A stretch of DNA of 17,761 nt, taken from the NCBI GenBank assembly GCA_045809745.1, contig JBJMXE010000044.1, positions 1-17,761 on the forward strand. Direction: 5' to 3'. The position numbers and the translations under genes were made by a program. Shown here in pieces: positions 1 through 7,540 of this stretch. The notes below the pieces were generated by a model. It was not told the origin of the DNA. It made no database searches and saw only the letters and a list, made by a program, of their open reading frames with translations. This DNA comes from DATFCK01 sp045809745. GTDB taxonomy: Bacteria; Verrucomicrobiota; Verrucomicrobiia; Chthoniobacterales; UBA10450. Positions within the stretch are counted from its first letter, which is position 1. Every line of letters starts with the position of its first letter.

Positions 1-1026
1 CGCCTCCGGGCGCACCATCGCGACTGTATTTTCGGGCACCGTAGCATACCACCCAACATCGGTGACCAGGCTCGGTAGTCCGTGCTGCCAGATTCTTAGC
101 TGGCTGGCTGACGCTTCACCCATCGTCGGATCTCGCAGATTTATCGCCATATCACTGCGTTCCAGTGCAACAATCAGCTGCTCCGCGGAAACAAACCCGT
201 GCATGTGCACCAACTCGGTTAGGCCGAAGGCCGCGATCAGCTGCTCAATAGTCCTGGCGTCTTCGACAATGCCGTAAATATCCAGATGAAAACGGTGTTT
301 CTGCGGAAAATCGCGCAACGCTCTAAGAACCGACGAAAGGCGGCGGTTGGCATTCAAAAACCCAAACATAACGATCCGATAACATCCGTTAGGCGGCTCT
401 TCCGGTGAGCGAGCGGAATCGGATTGAACATTCGGCTCGGGCAATGCGAAGAGCGGAACATATGCAACCGGCACGTTTAACTCGCGAACGAGCGCGGCGT
501 AGCCGACCTCCGTATGCACAATGACGCCGGCAGCATTCTCCAGTGCGGCGCTGGTGAGCGGGCAGTGCTCGCAAATATCTCCGGCACTGCGGGCGCCCAG
601 TAGGAAAGCGTTGGCCAGTTCCGTGCCTCCGTTCGGATGATAATACGACATCATGTCCCGATACTCGTCCTCGCTCAGTCCGAGTTTGCCTTCGACCAGT
701 CCGGCGAAGAAATGTTGCAGACCGGGATCATGCAGGACCACGATACCGGGATGCTCGCGGTTCACCCGCCAAATGGGGCTATGAAACCGCGGGTGATTTC
801 CGAGATGGTAAATGGTGGCGTCTGCCGCATTCACCTCCGACCAGGGCATTGCCGCAGGATCGTAATGGCAAACACGTGCATGTTTTTCCAAGTCCGGTGC
901 CCATGAAAGTTCATGAGCCCATACCGTGACGTCTGCGTGCTTCGCTAAGCGCGGCAGAATTGCCGCCGTATCAATGGCGATTGATGACGCCGTCGGTGGA
1001 ACAGGAGCAAACCAGTTGAGCTTCAC
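1..1026 (-). CDS. Glycosyltransferase, GT4/GT1 type (partial, C-terminus beyond window)
   Basis: I translated the minus strand by hand: an uninterrupted frame of 342 codons runs from a GTG at 1026 to the left edge. It begins VKLNWFAPVPPTASSIAID, a Rossmann-like start typical of the N-domain of GT-B glycosyltransferases. An acceptor-side segment contains VVLHDPGLQHFF. The donor-side half contains RIVMFGFLNANRR and INLRDPTMGEASASQLR, matching the NLR-x-PTMGE-x-S signature of GT4 enzymes that transfer sugars onto lipid-linked or surface glycans. The GTG lies inside the stop of the upstream gene (GTGA, 4-nt overlap), so translation is very likely coupled; there is no better upstream start. The end of the C-terminal domain is missing only because the window stops. 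Donor and acceptor sugars cannot be predicted. Confidence 0.85.
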   Translation of the reverse strand, partial: MKLNWFAPVPPTASSIAIDTAAILPRLAKHADVTVWAHELSWAPDLEKHARVCHYDPAAMPWSEVNAADATIYHLGNHPRFHSPIWRVNREHPGIVVLHDPGLQHFFAGLVEGKLGLSEDEYRDMMSYYHPNGGTELANAFLLGARSAGDICEHCPLTSAALENAAGVIVHTEVGYAALVRELNVPVAYVPLFALPEPNVQSDSARSPEEPPNGCYRIVMFGFLNANRRLSSVLRALRDFPQKHRFHLDIYGIVEDARTIEQLIAAFGLTELVHMHGFVSAEQLIVALERSDMAINLRDPTMGEASASQLRIWQHGLPSLVTDVGWYATVPENTVAMVRPEA

Positions 1027-2072
1027 GCCAGTAATCGTTTGACCACTTTCGCCCATGAGAGACCAAGGCTGTCGTAGTGCCGCCGCGCCGCCAGCCCCAT
1101 TTTCCGGGTTTTGTCCCGGTTCTCCCAAACGTTGTCGATAGCCGCCGCTAACGACTCAGGCGAAGATGGCACAACGTACCCGGTCTGATTGGGAATAATG
1201 AATTCCAAGGGGCCCCCGGAATCTTCGCACGTAATCACTGGCTTCGACGACAGCATCGCTTCCAACGTGATGTAGCCGTAATCCTCGTCGAAGGGCGGGA
1301 ATAACACCGCAACCGAATCGGCGAAGGCGCGTCGCTTTTCTTCCTCCGAAATGAAACCGAGCCATTCGACTTTGGAATGGACGCGAAGATCCCGGGCCAG
1401 ACGGATCATTCGGTCGCCATACGCCGGAGTATCCGGCGCACCGGCAAATTTAACTCGAACGGCACTGCGCGTGAGGGCAAGCGCCCGCAGCGCCAATTCC
1501 TGCCGCTTATTTCCACAGATCCGGCTCGGGAAGAAAATGTAATCGCCGGGTTCGCTGGAGCAGTGGAACGCGTCAGCGTTTGCAGGCGGATGATGAAGCG
1601 GCGTTGAGTCAACGTTCCAGAAACGCCGCACCCGATCAGTCACATTTTGGGACAAGGTGAACAGCGCTTTCGTTTCGGCGCACATGTGACTATCGGCGCG
1701 GCGAATGATGTCACGCAGCACGGTGCCCTGCGGGCTATTCCGCAAATCGCCTAACGAATGATCCCACAAGTCGTAAGCCTGCCGGTATTGATGCATCAGC
1801 CAGACAACCTTGTTCGGGTGCGGAATCAGGTAGGCGGGAAATTTCAGCGCAATGAGGCGGTCCACCTTCGTTCCGGAAACCATTTCGAGGGGCGTTAGCT
1901 TGCAGGCCAGCATCTGGTCTGGAATCCGGTTCTGCTTATCGTTGGTGAACGGCAAGGTCACCAGTTCGGCTTCATGGCCGCCGGCCAGGAGCGCCTGAAT
2001 CAACTCATCCGCCAGCACTTCCGCTCCGCCGTAGACGAATGGCGTACGAACGGTGGCAACGATGACGCGCAT
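1023..2072 (-). CDS. Glycosyltransferase family 4 protein
   Basis: A 349-aa GT-B fold enzyme. The N-terminus (MRVIVATVRTPFVYGGAE) carries the glycine-rich GGAE motif of the GT4 acceptor domain. The C-terminal domain starts near residue 175 with YIFFPSRICGNKRQELAL, the usual ligand loop with a basic residue. The E-x7-E donor motif is intact (EDYGYITLE, Glu263 and Glu271) and is followed by SKPVITCEDSGGPLEFI. Family knowledge: retaining transfer from a nucleotide-sugar to a growing surface glycan at the cytoplasmic face of the inner membrane. The start ATG lies 5 nt after the stop of the coiled-coil gene, and its stop overlaps the next glycosyltransferase, so the three are probably one transcript. 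There is no strong Shine-Dalgarno, which suggests coupling to the upstream gene. Specificity is unknown. Confidence 0.9.
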   Translation of the reverse strand: MRVIVATVRTPFVYGGAEVLADELIQALLAGGHEAELVTLPFTNDKQNRIPDQMLACKLTPLEMVSGTKVDRLIALKFPAYLIPHPNKVVWLMHQYRQAYDLWDHSLGDLRNSPQGTVLRDIIRRADSHMCAETKALFTLSQNVTDRVRRFWNVDSTPLHHPPANADAFHCSSEPGDYIFFPSRICGNKRQELALRALALTRSAVRVKFAGAPDTPAYGDRMIRLARDLRVHSKVEWLGFISEEEKRRAFADSVAVLFPPFDEDYGYITLEAMLSSKPVITCEDSGGPLEFIIPNQTGYVVPSSPESLAAAIDNVWENRDKTRKMGLAARRHYDSLGLSWAKVVKRLLA

Positions 2073-2077
2073 CCGAG

Positions 2078-2482
2078 CTACCGAGTCGGCGGCGGCGCGG
2101 TCGGATCAACCGGCGGCTTTCGGCGGCTTTCCACACGCCGCTCGACCACAGCCAGGCGTTGCTGCAGCTCGGTTATTTCTTTAATGAGTTCCTGATTCTG
2201 AGCGAACAGGTGATAAACCGCTTCGATCACGCTGTCGTTCACCGCACCTTGATTGCGCAACAATCTCCGAAGCGGCTTAATTGCCGGAACAAATGATTTA
2301 CCAGCGGCGCGATCGAGTGCGCGCTGAACATGCGCCGTATGCGAGCTCGACGTTAGGCTGAGCGGGATCGGCCGGTCCATGGGGTGTGGCCCAGGCCGCC
2401 ACTGCTCGGAACTGGCCGCATCGTAAAGCTGGTTCATCACTTCCTCCAACCGAACTGCCGCCGAGTCGTCGTTTGCTTGCAT
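2078..2482 (-). CDS. Small coiled-coil protein of a glycan cluster, unknown function
   Basis: A 134-aa protein without a recognised enzymatic domain. The first part (VRLEEVMNQLYDAASS) is followed by a Pro-rich segment, a basic segment (FVPAIKPLRRLLRNQ) and then a helix predicted to form a coiled coil (ELIKEITELQQRLAVVERRVE, about residues 96-117), ending in a Pro-rich tail. There is no signal peptide or membrane segment. This order, basic PLRR stretch then long heptad helix, resembles the N-terminal appendages found on glycosyltransferases and methyltransferases of O-antigen-type loci, so it may be a stand-alone version that tethers the following GT4 enzymes; that is inference. The frame is open to 2536, but the ATG at 2482 has a good Shine-Dalgarno and is preferred. 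It is first in its operon, facing the algI-like gene across 85 nt. Confidence 0.75.
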   Translation of the reverse strand: MQANDDSAAVRLEEVMNQLYDAASSEQWRPGPHPMDRPIPLSLTSSSHTAHVQRALDRAAGKSFVPAIKPLRRLLRNQGAVNDSVIEAVYHLFAQNQELIKEITELQQRLAVVERRVESRRKPPVDPTAPPPTR

Positions 2483-2567
2483 CTTCAGCTCCCAGCGAGT
2501 TCTATCACCGCAAATTTGAACAAGCGCAAAAGGCAAATCACCCGGCGCGCAAAGGAATCCCTGCTGA
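2483..2567. promoter_or_regulatory. Divergent intergenic region, presumed two-way promoter
   Basis: 85 nt separate the divergent coiled-coil/glycosyltransferase unit (minus) and the MBOAT/SGNH unit (plus). Both units need a promoter here or inside the facing gene. An AAGGA at 2552-2556 lies 11 nt before the ATG of the MBOAT gene, a somewhat long but usable spacing. I could not identify convincing -35/-10 boxes or an operator. Confidence 0.4.
2489..2493 (-). promoter_or_regulatory. Ribosome binding site deciding the start of the coiled-coil gene
   Basis: On the minus strand GGGAG lies 6 nt before the ATG at 2482. The alternative start 18 codons upstream (2536) has no comparable signal, so 2482 is chosen. 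Confidence 0.6.
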
Positions 2568-3953
2568 ATGCTGTTTTCGACGCCGTTTTTCTTATTCCTT
2601 TTTCTGCCGGTATTCTTCGCCTTTTACTGGTTTGTTCCAGCGCACCGTTGGGTTCTGCTTGCCGGCAGCCTTCTCTTTTACGGATGGGGTGAGCCGGTAT
2701 TCCTGTTCGTTGTCCTCGCCTCCGGCGTCTTCGACTGGATCCTGGGCAAACAAATTAGCCGACATGGACCCCGCGTCCGGTGGTGGGTAGCGGTCGGTGT
2801 CGCGGCCAACCTCGCTCTGCTCGTTTACGCCAAATACACGGTGTTCGCCGTGGCCAACCTGAACGCGTTGTTCACAGCTGGTGGCTGGAAAACGTGGCCG
2901 GTGCCAAAAATAGCGCTGCCGCTCGGCGTGTCCTTCATCGTGTTCGAGAAGATCACGTATGTCGTCGATCTCTTTCGCAAAGCCGCGCCTCCGGCCAAAT
3001 CATTACTCGATTACCTCAACTACGTGTTCCTGTTTCCGAAGCTGCTAGCAGGACCAATCATTAAATACCACGACATCGCGGATCAGCTTTCTCATCCAAC
3101 CCATCGGTATTCGGAGGTCGAACAAGGCTTCGTTCGGTTCATCACCGGCCTGGGAAAGAAAGTATTGATCGCGGACACGCTGGCGCCGCTTTCCAATCAG
3201 GTCTTCGCACTATCGCCGACGACGCTGAACACGACGTCGGCCTGGCTGGGCCTCGCCTGTTTCACCTTCCAGATCTATTTCGATTTCTCCGGGTATTCAG
3301 ACATGGCGATCGGCATGGGCCGCATGCTCGGGTTTCGTCTGATGGAGAATTTTCGCGACCCATATCTGGCAACGAGCTTCACTGATTTTTGGCGGCGCTG
3401 GCACATTTCCCTTTCCACCTGGATCAAGGAATACCTTTACGTGCCGCTTGGCGGAAATCGGCGCTCCACTCCCCGCAACTACTTCAATCTCTGTCTCTGT
3501 TTTATATTGTGCGGACTCTGGCATGGAGCAGCTTGGAACTTCGTGACCTGGGGGGCGATCCAGGGAGTGGCGCTGGTTTGCGACCGCGCATTCTGGTTGC
3601 GGTTCTCGGAAAGACTGCCGCGCCCCGTCAACATTGCGCTGACCTTCTTTGCAGTTGCCCTAACGTGGGTATTTTTCCGATGCGATACTCTTCAACACGC
3701 CTTCTCTTTTTTCCGACTTCTTGGCGGGGCAAGTTCTTCGCGTCCCGATGCAGTGTTTGTGCGTGGTGACACCCTGGTGGCTCTTGTTGGTGCCGCCACC
3801 CTTGTACTGGCGCCGTTAGTCATTTCTCGCCGACAAAATACTGTTCCATCCCGGCGCATTGTAGCTCTGGCATCAGCTCTACTGGTCTTGCTGCTATCGA
3901 CCGGCCGCATGGGGGTCAATTCGTTCCAACCGTTCCTCTACTTCCGGTTCTGA
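2568..3953 (+). CDS. MBOAT-family O-acyltransferase (AlgI-like)
   Basis: A 461-aa polytopic inner-membrane protein. It opens with the characteristic MLFSTPFFLFLFLPVFFAFY and FYGWGEPVFL of AlgI/DltB-type MBOAT proteins. It contains the conserved block DFWRRWHISLSTWIKEYLYV (His279) followed by PLGGNR, and the catalytic-type His in LWHGAAWNF (His319). Length is close to AlgI (about 500 aa). Family role: passes an acetyl group from a cytoplasmic donor across the membrane to a periplasmic SGNH acetyltransferase, which modifies an exopolysaccharide. The following SGNH gene starts within its stop codon (TGATG), so the two form a transport/transfer pair. No alginate polymerase genes are seen, so alginate is not implied; the neighbouring glycosyltransferases suggest another glycan. 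Confidence 0.9.
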   Translation: MLFSTPFFLFLFLPVFFAFYWFVPAHRWVLLAGSLLFYGWGEPVFLFVVLASGVFDWILGKQISRHGPRVRWWVAVGVAANLALLVYAKYTVFAVANLNALFTAGGWKTWPVPKIALPLGVSFIVFEKITYVVDLFRKAAPPAKSLLDYLNYVFLFPKLLAGPIIKYHDIADQLSHPTHRYSEVEQGFVRFITGLGKKVLIADTLAPLSNQVFALSPTTLNTTSAWLGLACFTFQIYFDFSGYSDMAIGMGRMLGFRLMENFRDPYLATSFTDFWRRWHISLSTWIKEYLYVPLGGNRRSTPRNYFNLCLCFILCGLWHGAAWNFVTWGAIQGVALVCDRAFWLRFSERLPRPVNIALTFFAVALTWVFFRCDTLQHAFSFFRLLGGASSSRPDAVFVRGDTLVALVGAATLVLAPLVISRRQNTVPSRRIVALASALLVLLLSTGRMGVNSFQPFLYFRF

Positions 3954-5245
3954 TGCGCGCGCTGAATCTCCAATCCCTTACCGAGCGAACGCTCGTATCG
4001 GCACTGCTACTGGCATGGATCGGACCGCTCATTCTGACCGGCGTTCGTAATCTGCCCCGCAGCCACAAGCTCGGCCGGTTTCTCGATAGCGCGCTAATCG
4101 GCCGCGTGAATTTGACCGGCGTCACTGAAAGCCATCCCGACGTTCCGCTTAGCTGGAACTCGATCATGACGGCAGAATTTCAGAAGGAGAAGGCGCGTGA
4201 GTTCGACGAACAGGTATCGGGTCGCGAGTTGATGATCCGTGCGACTGACGAATTATGGTTCCGGTTGTTTCACGACACGGCCAGCAGCCGTTCAACTATT
4301 GCCGTCGGAAAGCACGATGTTCTGTTTGAGAACACTTACTTGCAGGAATATTTCGTCGCGCGGAACACCAAAGCCGTCCTCGAGCCCTGGATCAAACAAC
4401 TCCGGCAGCTTCAGGACTACTGCCGCAGCATCGGGATGGGCTTTGCTGTGGTGATCGCGCCCAGCAAAGTAGCGGTCTACCCGGAAGCCGTGCCGGAAAA
4501 TTGGCGACGACGCGCCGACCCGCGGCCGCGCGGTCCAGCTGTGGTAGCGGACCTGTTACGAGAGAACGAAATCGACTGGATAGACGGCAACGAACTGATG
4601 CAACGCGAAAAGCGCAAAAGTCCGCCGGCACCGCTTTTTCCGAAGGGCGGGGCTCATTGGAGCCGGCGGGGAGTTTTCATCGCGGCGAATGAAATTCAAA
4701 AACGTTTTTCTCAACAAGGTAAACCAGCAGAGCAGATCCAAGCGGTCGGCGACTGGGTGGTGGACACCCCGTCCGGGGACGAAGCCGACCTGGTGAACGT
4801 AATGAACCTGTTGTTCAATTGGAAATACCCATGTGAGCGAATCACCATCGCTCCGAGCAATCGTCCCGCCGAAAAACGGATGACCTTGGCGGCGGTGGGC
4901 GACAGTTTTAGTTGGAGTTTACTGCGCGTTCTTAACGAATCAGCGCAGTTCTCGGACATCGCCTTCTACTATTACTATCCCCAAAACAAAACTCGAAGCG
5001 GATCCGGACCATCCAATGTGCCGGGAAGGTTGCGTATTTATCCGACTGAGCAGTTTGAGACGGTCCGAACACCGGCTGCACCACTCGATTTCGCTGCCGA
5101 GATCTTCTCGGCCGATTGCCTATTACTCGAGATTACCGAAGCGGGCGTGGTTTCCCCGGAGCATCACCTTGCCCGATTTCTCAGGGATGCGCTCGCTCAT
5201 CTGCCCAATCCCGCGGGGCCGCGCCCAACGTTTCGTCCGGACTAG
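3953..5245 (+). CDS. AlgJ/AlgX-like SGNH acetyltransferase
   Basis: A 430-aa protein with one N-terminal membrane anchor (about residues 13-31, VSALLLAWIGPLILTGV) and an otherwise periplasmic body. The region around residues 115-130 (GKHDVLFENTYLQEYF) matches the G-K-x-x-x-L-F-x-x-x-Y-L stretch of AlgJ/AlgX proteins. The SGNH nucleophile motif is GDSFSW (Asp317, Ser318), and the general-base region is GGAHWSRRG (His235, Trp236). Expected role: accepts acetyl groups delivered by the MBOAT partner and transfers them to polysaccharide hydroxyls. The position two residues before the His, Asp in AlgX-type D-x-H triads, is Gly233 here. The gene shares one nucleotide with the upstream stop and converges on the glycosyltransferase at 5242-7335. 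An alternative is an esterase of the same fold, but the MBOAT pairing argues against it. Confidence 0.82.
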   Translation: MRALNLQSLTERTLVSALLLAWIGPLILTGVRNLPRSHKLGRFLDSALIGRVNLTGVTESHPDVPLSWNSIMTAEFQKEKAREFDEQVSGRELMIRATDELWFRLFHDTASSRSTIAVGKHDVLFENTYLQEYFVARNTKAVLEPWIKQLRQLQDYCRSIGMGFAVVIAPSKVAVYPEAVPENWRRRADPRPRGPAVVADLLRENEIDWIDGNELMQREKRKSPPAPLFPKGGAHWSRRGVFIAANEIQKRFSQQGKPAEQIQAVGDWVVDTPSGDEADLVNVMNLLFNWKYPCERITIAPSNRPAEKRMTLAAVGDSFSWSLLRVLNESAQFSDIAFYYYYPQNKTRSGSGPSNVPGRLRIYPTEQFETVRTPAAPLDFAAEIFSADCLLLEITEAGVVSPEHHLARFLRDALAHLPNPAGPRPTFRPD

Positions 5246-7335
5246 CCTCTGTTAGGCGCTGCTGACTCGTCGATGTACTCCCGGATCTGGTTAGCGGTCA
5301 CTGCCGGATTGAGTATCGACCGAATACTGGCTGCGGCTCTTTTCCCGATCGCTTCCGATTCGTCCCGCCGATCGTAAACGAACCGCATCAGTGCGGCTGC
5401 ATGCTCGATATTCGGTTCCGCCCAGATGGTTCCGCGCTCGTACGGACCGCTGTGTTCTTGCAACTCAGTCATGGTGAAATCGACCAGCAGACTGTTCTGC
5501 TCGTTCATGAATTCGAGATTTCCAGAGTAATTCGTCGCGACTACGGGTTTGCCGAGATACATCGCCTGCGCCATGCCTAATCCGAATCCCTCGGACCGGT
5601 GAAGCGAGACATAGCAATCGGCCGAAGCAAAGAGCGCGCTTATTTCGGCCGGCGTCATGTGCGAGTCCATGAATACAACCTTTGCCCCTTCAGTATCGCG
5701 CTCTAACGACTCCCGGACCGCGCGATGGTGTTCACAATTAATCGACTTGATCACCAGCACTGCCGGTTCCTTTTGCCGGAAGGCAGCACGGAAAGCGGCG
5801 ATCACCGCCGCCGGATTCTTTCGCTCAATCGTGCTAAAAAAATCAAACGTGAAAAGGAACACATAGTCGCGGTGATCGAGTCCGAATCGGGGCCGATCAG
5901 CAACTGTGTCGTCTTCGGGAAGATAGAATGGATAGGTAATCTTTCGCACCGGGATGGGTGAGACGGCCGCTATGGCTCGCCGGGTGAACTCAGTTGGCAC
6001 CCAGATTTCATCGTAATAATCGAACGACGAATGCCACGTTAACGGAAACCGCTCCTGTTCCCAATACCACAGCCCAATGTTCCGCCTTCCGGCAAAGAAC
6101 CGGGGGCCCATATCCCGATAGAATCGCCGCGAATAATCAAATGAGAACGTCATGAGATTAACCGCGAACGGATTGTGTCGTGCGAATGCCTTGAAGGTCA
6201 CGTCCCGGTTGCTGTGTACCCGGCTGCGTACGTTTAGCAGGACGCATGGGATTCCGGTAGCCTGGACTGCCCGCCACATGGCGCGTGTGGATTCGCCGAT
6301 CCCATAAACACTTTGTGAAAATCCAACCATGTTGATTCCGGGCAAAGCAGTTTTACCCGTAGCCCGGCCTAACGATCGCCGCAGATGCCGGTCGTGTAGA
6401 CGACGAATTTTCAGAAGCGCCTGGTGGTAACCATGACGCAGTGCCTGGCGACGGTACACTGCCCAACCTCCCCGTTCGTCAACTGCTGCGGCCGCTTGCT
6501 CGCGACCGGTGCCTATTTTCCGACTACGGCGCACAATCCGGCGGACCGCGTCGTACTCGAGATATTTGCGATTCCAGCGTCGCAACTCGACGTACCGTTT
6601 TGGCAGATAGCGACGCAAGAGGTCGCGATTTTCCAGCGCCGGAGCAAGCGAGGTCTTGTCGCGCTGGGTCTGTTGATGGGAGTGCTCGCGGATCGCGCAA
6701 AGCGGCTCCTCGATGTAAAAAAAGCAACCCTGCTCCAGCAAGTGAAACCACATCTCCAGATCGGCCATCACGAAGAACGCCTCATCAAACCCGCGGGCAG
6801 CAAGGGAACGTCGGAACATCACCGCGCTCGGACCGCCAATCAGATTACGCTGTTCAAACAAACACCGCGTGATCACACCGGTTCCGGATATCGGGCGAGG
6901 CCTCTGCTCGAAGCACGACCAAATGTCGCTCGGTTTCGATGTCTCATCGACAATTTGCCGCGCCGACGCAACCAGACTAACGGCGGCGTTTTGATCCAGG
7001 GCTGAAACCATCGTGGCCAGCGCGTGCTTGGAACAAAGGAAGTCGTCGGCGTGCAGCCACTTCACATATTCGCCCCGCGCTCTGGCCAGACAGGCATTTC
7101 GGTTTTTAATCATGCCCAGGTTCTCGGAGTTTCGGCGGGCTTTAACGCGCTGATCTTTTAACGCATAACGACGCGCGATTTCATGCGAGTCATCACTTGA
7201 GCAGTCATCGCAGATGATCACCTCGAAATCGGCAAAGGTTTGGCTCAGGACCGACTCGATAGCTTCGGGCAGGAAACGCCCGTAGTTATACGAATCCAGG
7301 CAAACCGAGATCTTGGGCGATGTGCTATCGGCCAT
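5242..7335 (-). CDS. Two-domain glycosyltransferase (GT2 N-terminal, GT4 C-terminal)
   Basis: 697 aa with two transferase modules. Residues about 8-230 are a GT-A family 2 domain: ISVCLDSYNYGRFLPEAIES, the nucleotide-binding DDCSSDDS (43-50) and the metal-binding DxD equivalent HADD (95-98). A basic linker (about 240-330, many Arg/Lys) leads to a GT-B family 4 domain that starts INMVGFSQSVYGIGESTRA, continues with IWVPTEFTRRAI, and contains SEGFGLGMAQAM followed by GKPVVATNYSGNLEFM. The second position of the E-x7-E motif is Gln590 instead of Glu (first Glu is 582). Such bifunctional proteins add two successive sugars to a surface glycan. There is no signal peptide, so it is cytoplasmic or membrane-peripheral. 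The ATG at 7335 lacks a clear Shine-Dalgarno. Its stop shares a CTAG with the converging SGNH gene. Specificity unknown. Confidence 0.9.
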   Translation of the reverse strand: MADSTSPKISVCLDSYNYGRFLPEAIESVLSQTFADFEVIICDDCSSDDSHEIARRYALKDQRVKARRNSENLGMIKNRNACLARARGEYVKWLHADDFLCSKHALATMVSALDQNAAVSLVASARQIVDETSKPSDIWSCFEQRPRPISGTGVITRCLFEQRNLIGGPSAVMFRRSLAARGFDEAFFVMADLEMWFHLLEQGCFFYIEEPLCAIREHSHQQTQRDKTSLAPALENRDLLRRYLPKRYVELRRWNRKYLEYDAVRRIVRRSRKIGTGREQAAAAVDERGGWAVYRRQALRHGYHQALLKIRRLHDRHLRRSLGRATGKTALPGINMVGFSQSVYGIGESTRAMWRAVQATGIPCVLLNVRSRVHSNRDVTFKAFARHNPFAVNLMTFSFDYSRRFYRDMGPRFFAGRRNIGLWYWEQERFPLTWHSSFDYYDEIWVPTEFTRRAIAAVSPIPVRKITYPFYLPEDDTVADRPRFGLDHRDYVFLFTFDFFSTIERKNPAAVIAAFRAAFRQKEPAVLVIKSINCEHHRAVRESLERDTEGAKVVFMDSHMTPAEISALFASADCYVSLHRSEGFGLGMAQAMYLGKPVVATNYSGNLEFMNEQNSLLVDFTMTELQEHSGPYERGTIWAEPNIEHAAALMRFVYDRRDESEAIGKRAAASIRSILNPAVTANQIREYIDESAAPNRG

Positions 7336-7459
7336 ACGTTGAAATGTGAAACAACAACGTTCGGCGCATTATGCCAAGTCCGCACAGCCGGGACCCGGTG
7401 GCACTCGATTCAGCTGCTAAACGGCTTTAATTATGGAGCTTCTGTATCACGAGCGTGGT

Positions 7460-7530
7460 GGTAGCGGCGATTGATCCCAATCGCCATGGTGATTCAAACT
7501 GAAATGGCGGTTCGGTGAACCGCCGCTACC
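7460..7530. repeat. Paired REP-like palindromic element (BIME-like)
   Basis: This is the main feature of the 205-nt gap 7336-7540. Two hairpins sit back to back: GGCGATTG/CAATCGCC (7466-7473 with 7478-7485) and GGCGGTTC/GAACCGCC (7506-7513 with 7517-7524). The whole is bounded by an outer 10-bp inverted repeat, GGTAGCGGCG at 7460-7469 and CGCCGCTACC at 7521-7530. Related single or paired copies lie at 9226, 9856, 11235 and 13666. It sits just downstream of ada and upstream of the glycosyltransferase gene, where the mRNA would fold. It could slow transcript decay or end transcription, but there is no U-tract. Confidence 0.75.
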
Positions 7531-7540
7531 AATTGCCCCT

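Noticed and set aside
62..277. Plus-strand open frame at the left edge
   Set aside because: It is antisense to the partial glycosyltransferase that reads without a stop through the whole 1-1026 segment on the minus strand.
2568..5245. Alginate biosynthesis locus
   Set aside because: Only the acetylation pair resembles Alg proteins. No alginate polymerase, epimerase, lyase or GDP-mannose dehydrogenase gene is present.
6424..7005. Long open frame on the plus strand (193 codons)
   Set aside because: It lies wholly antisense to the GT2 part of the glycosyltransferase at 5242-7335, which has clear family motifs; the translated product has no recognisable features.
7460..7530. Rho-independent terminator
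   Set aside because: The stems are strong but no U-tract follows on either strand, and related copies occur in other gaps, so a repeat family explains them better.
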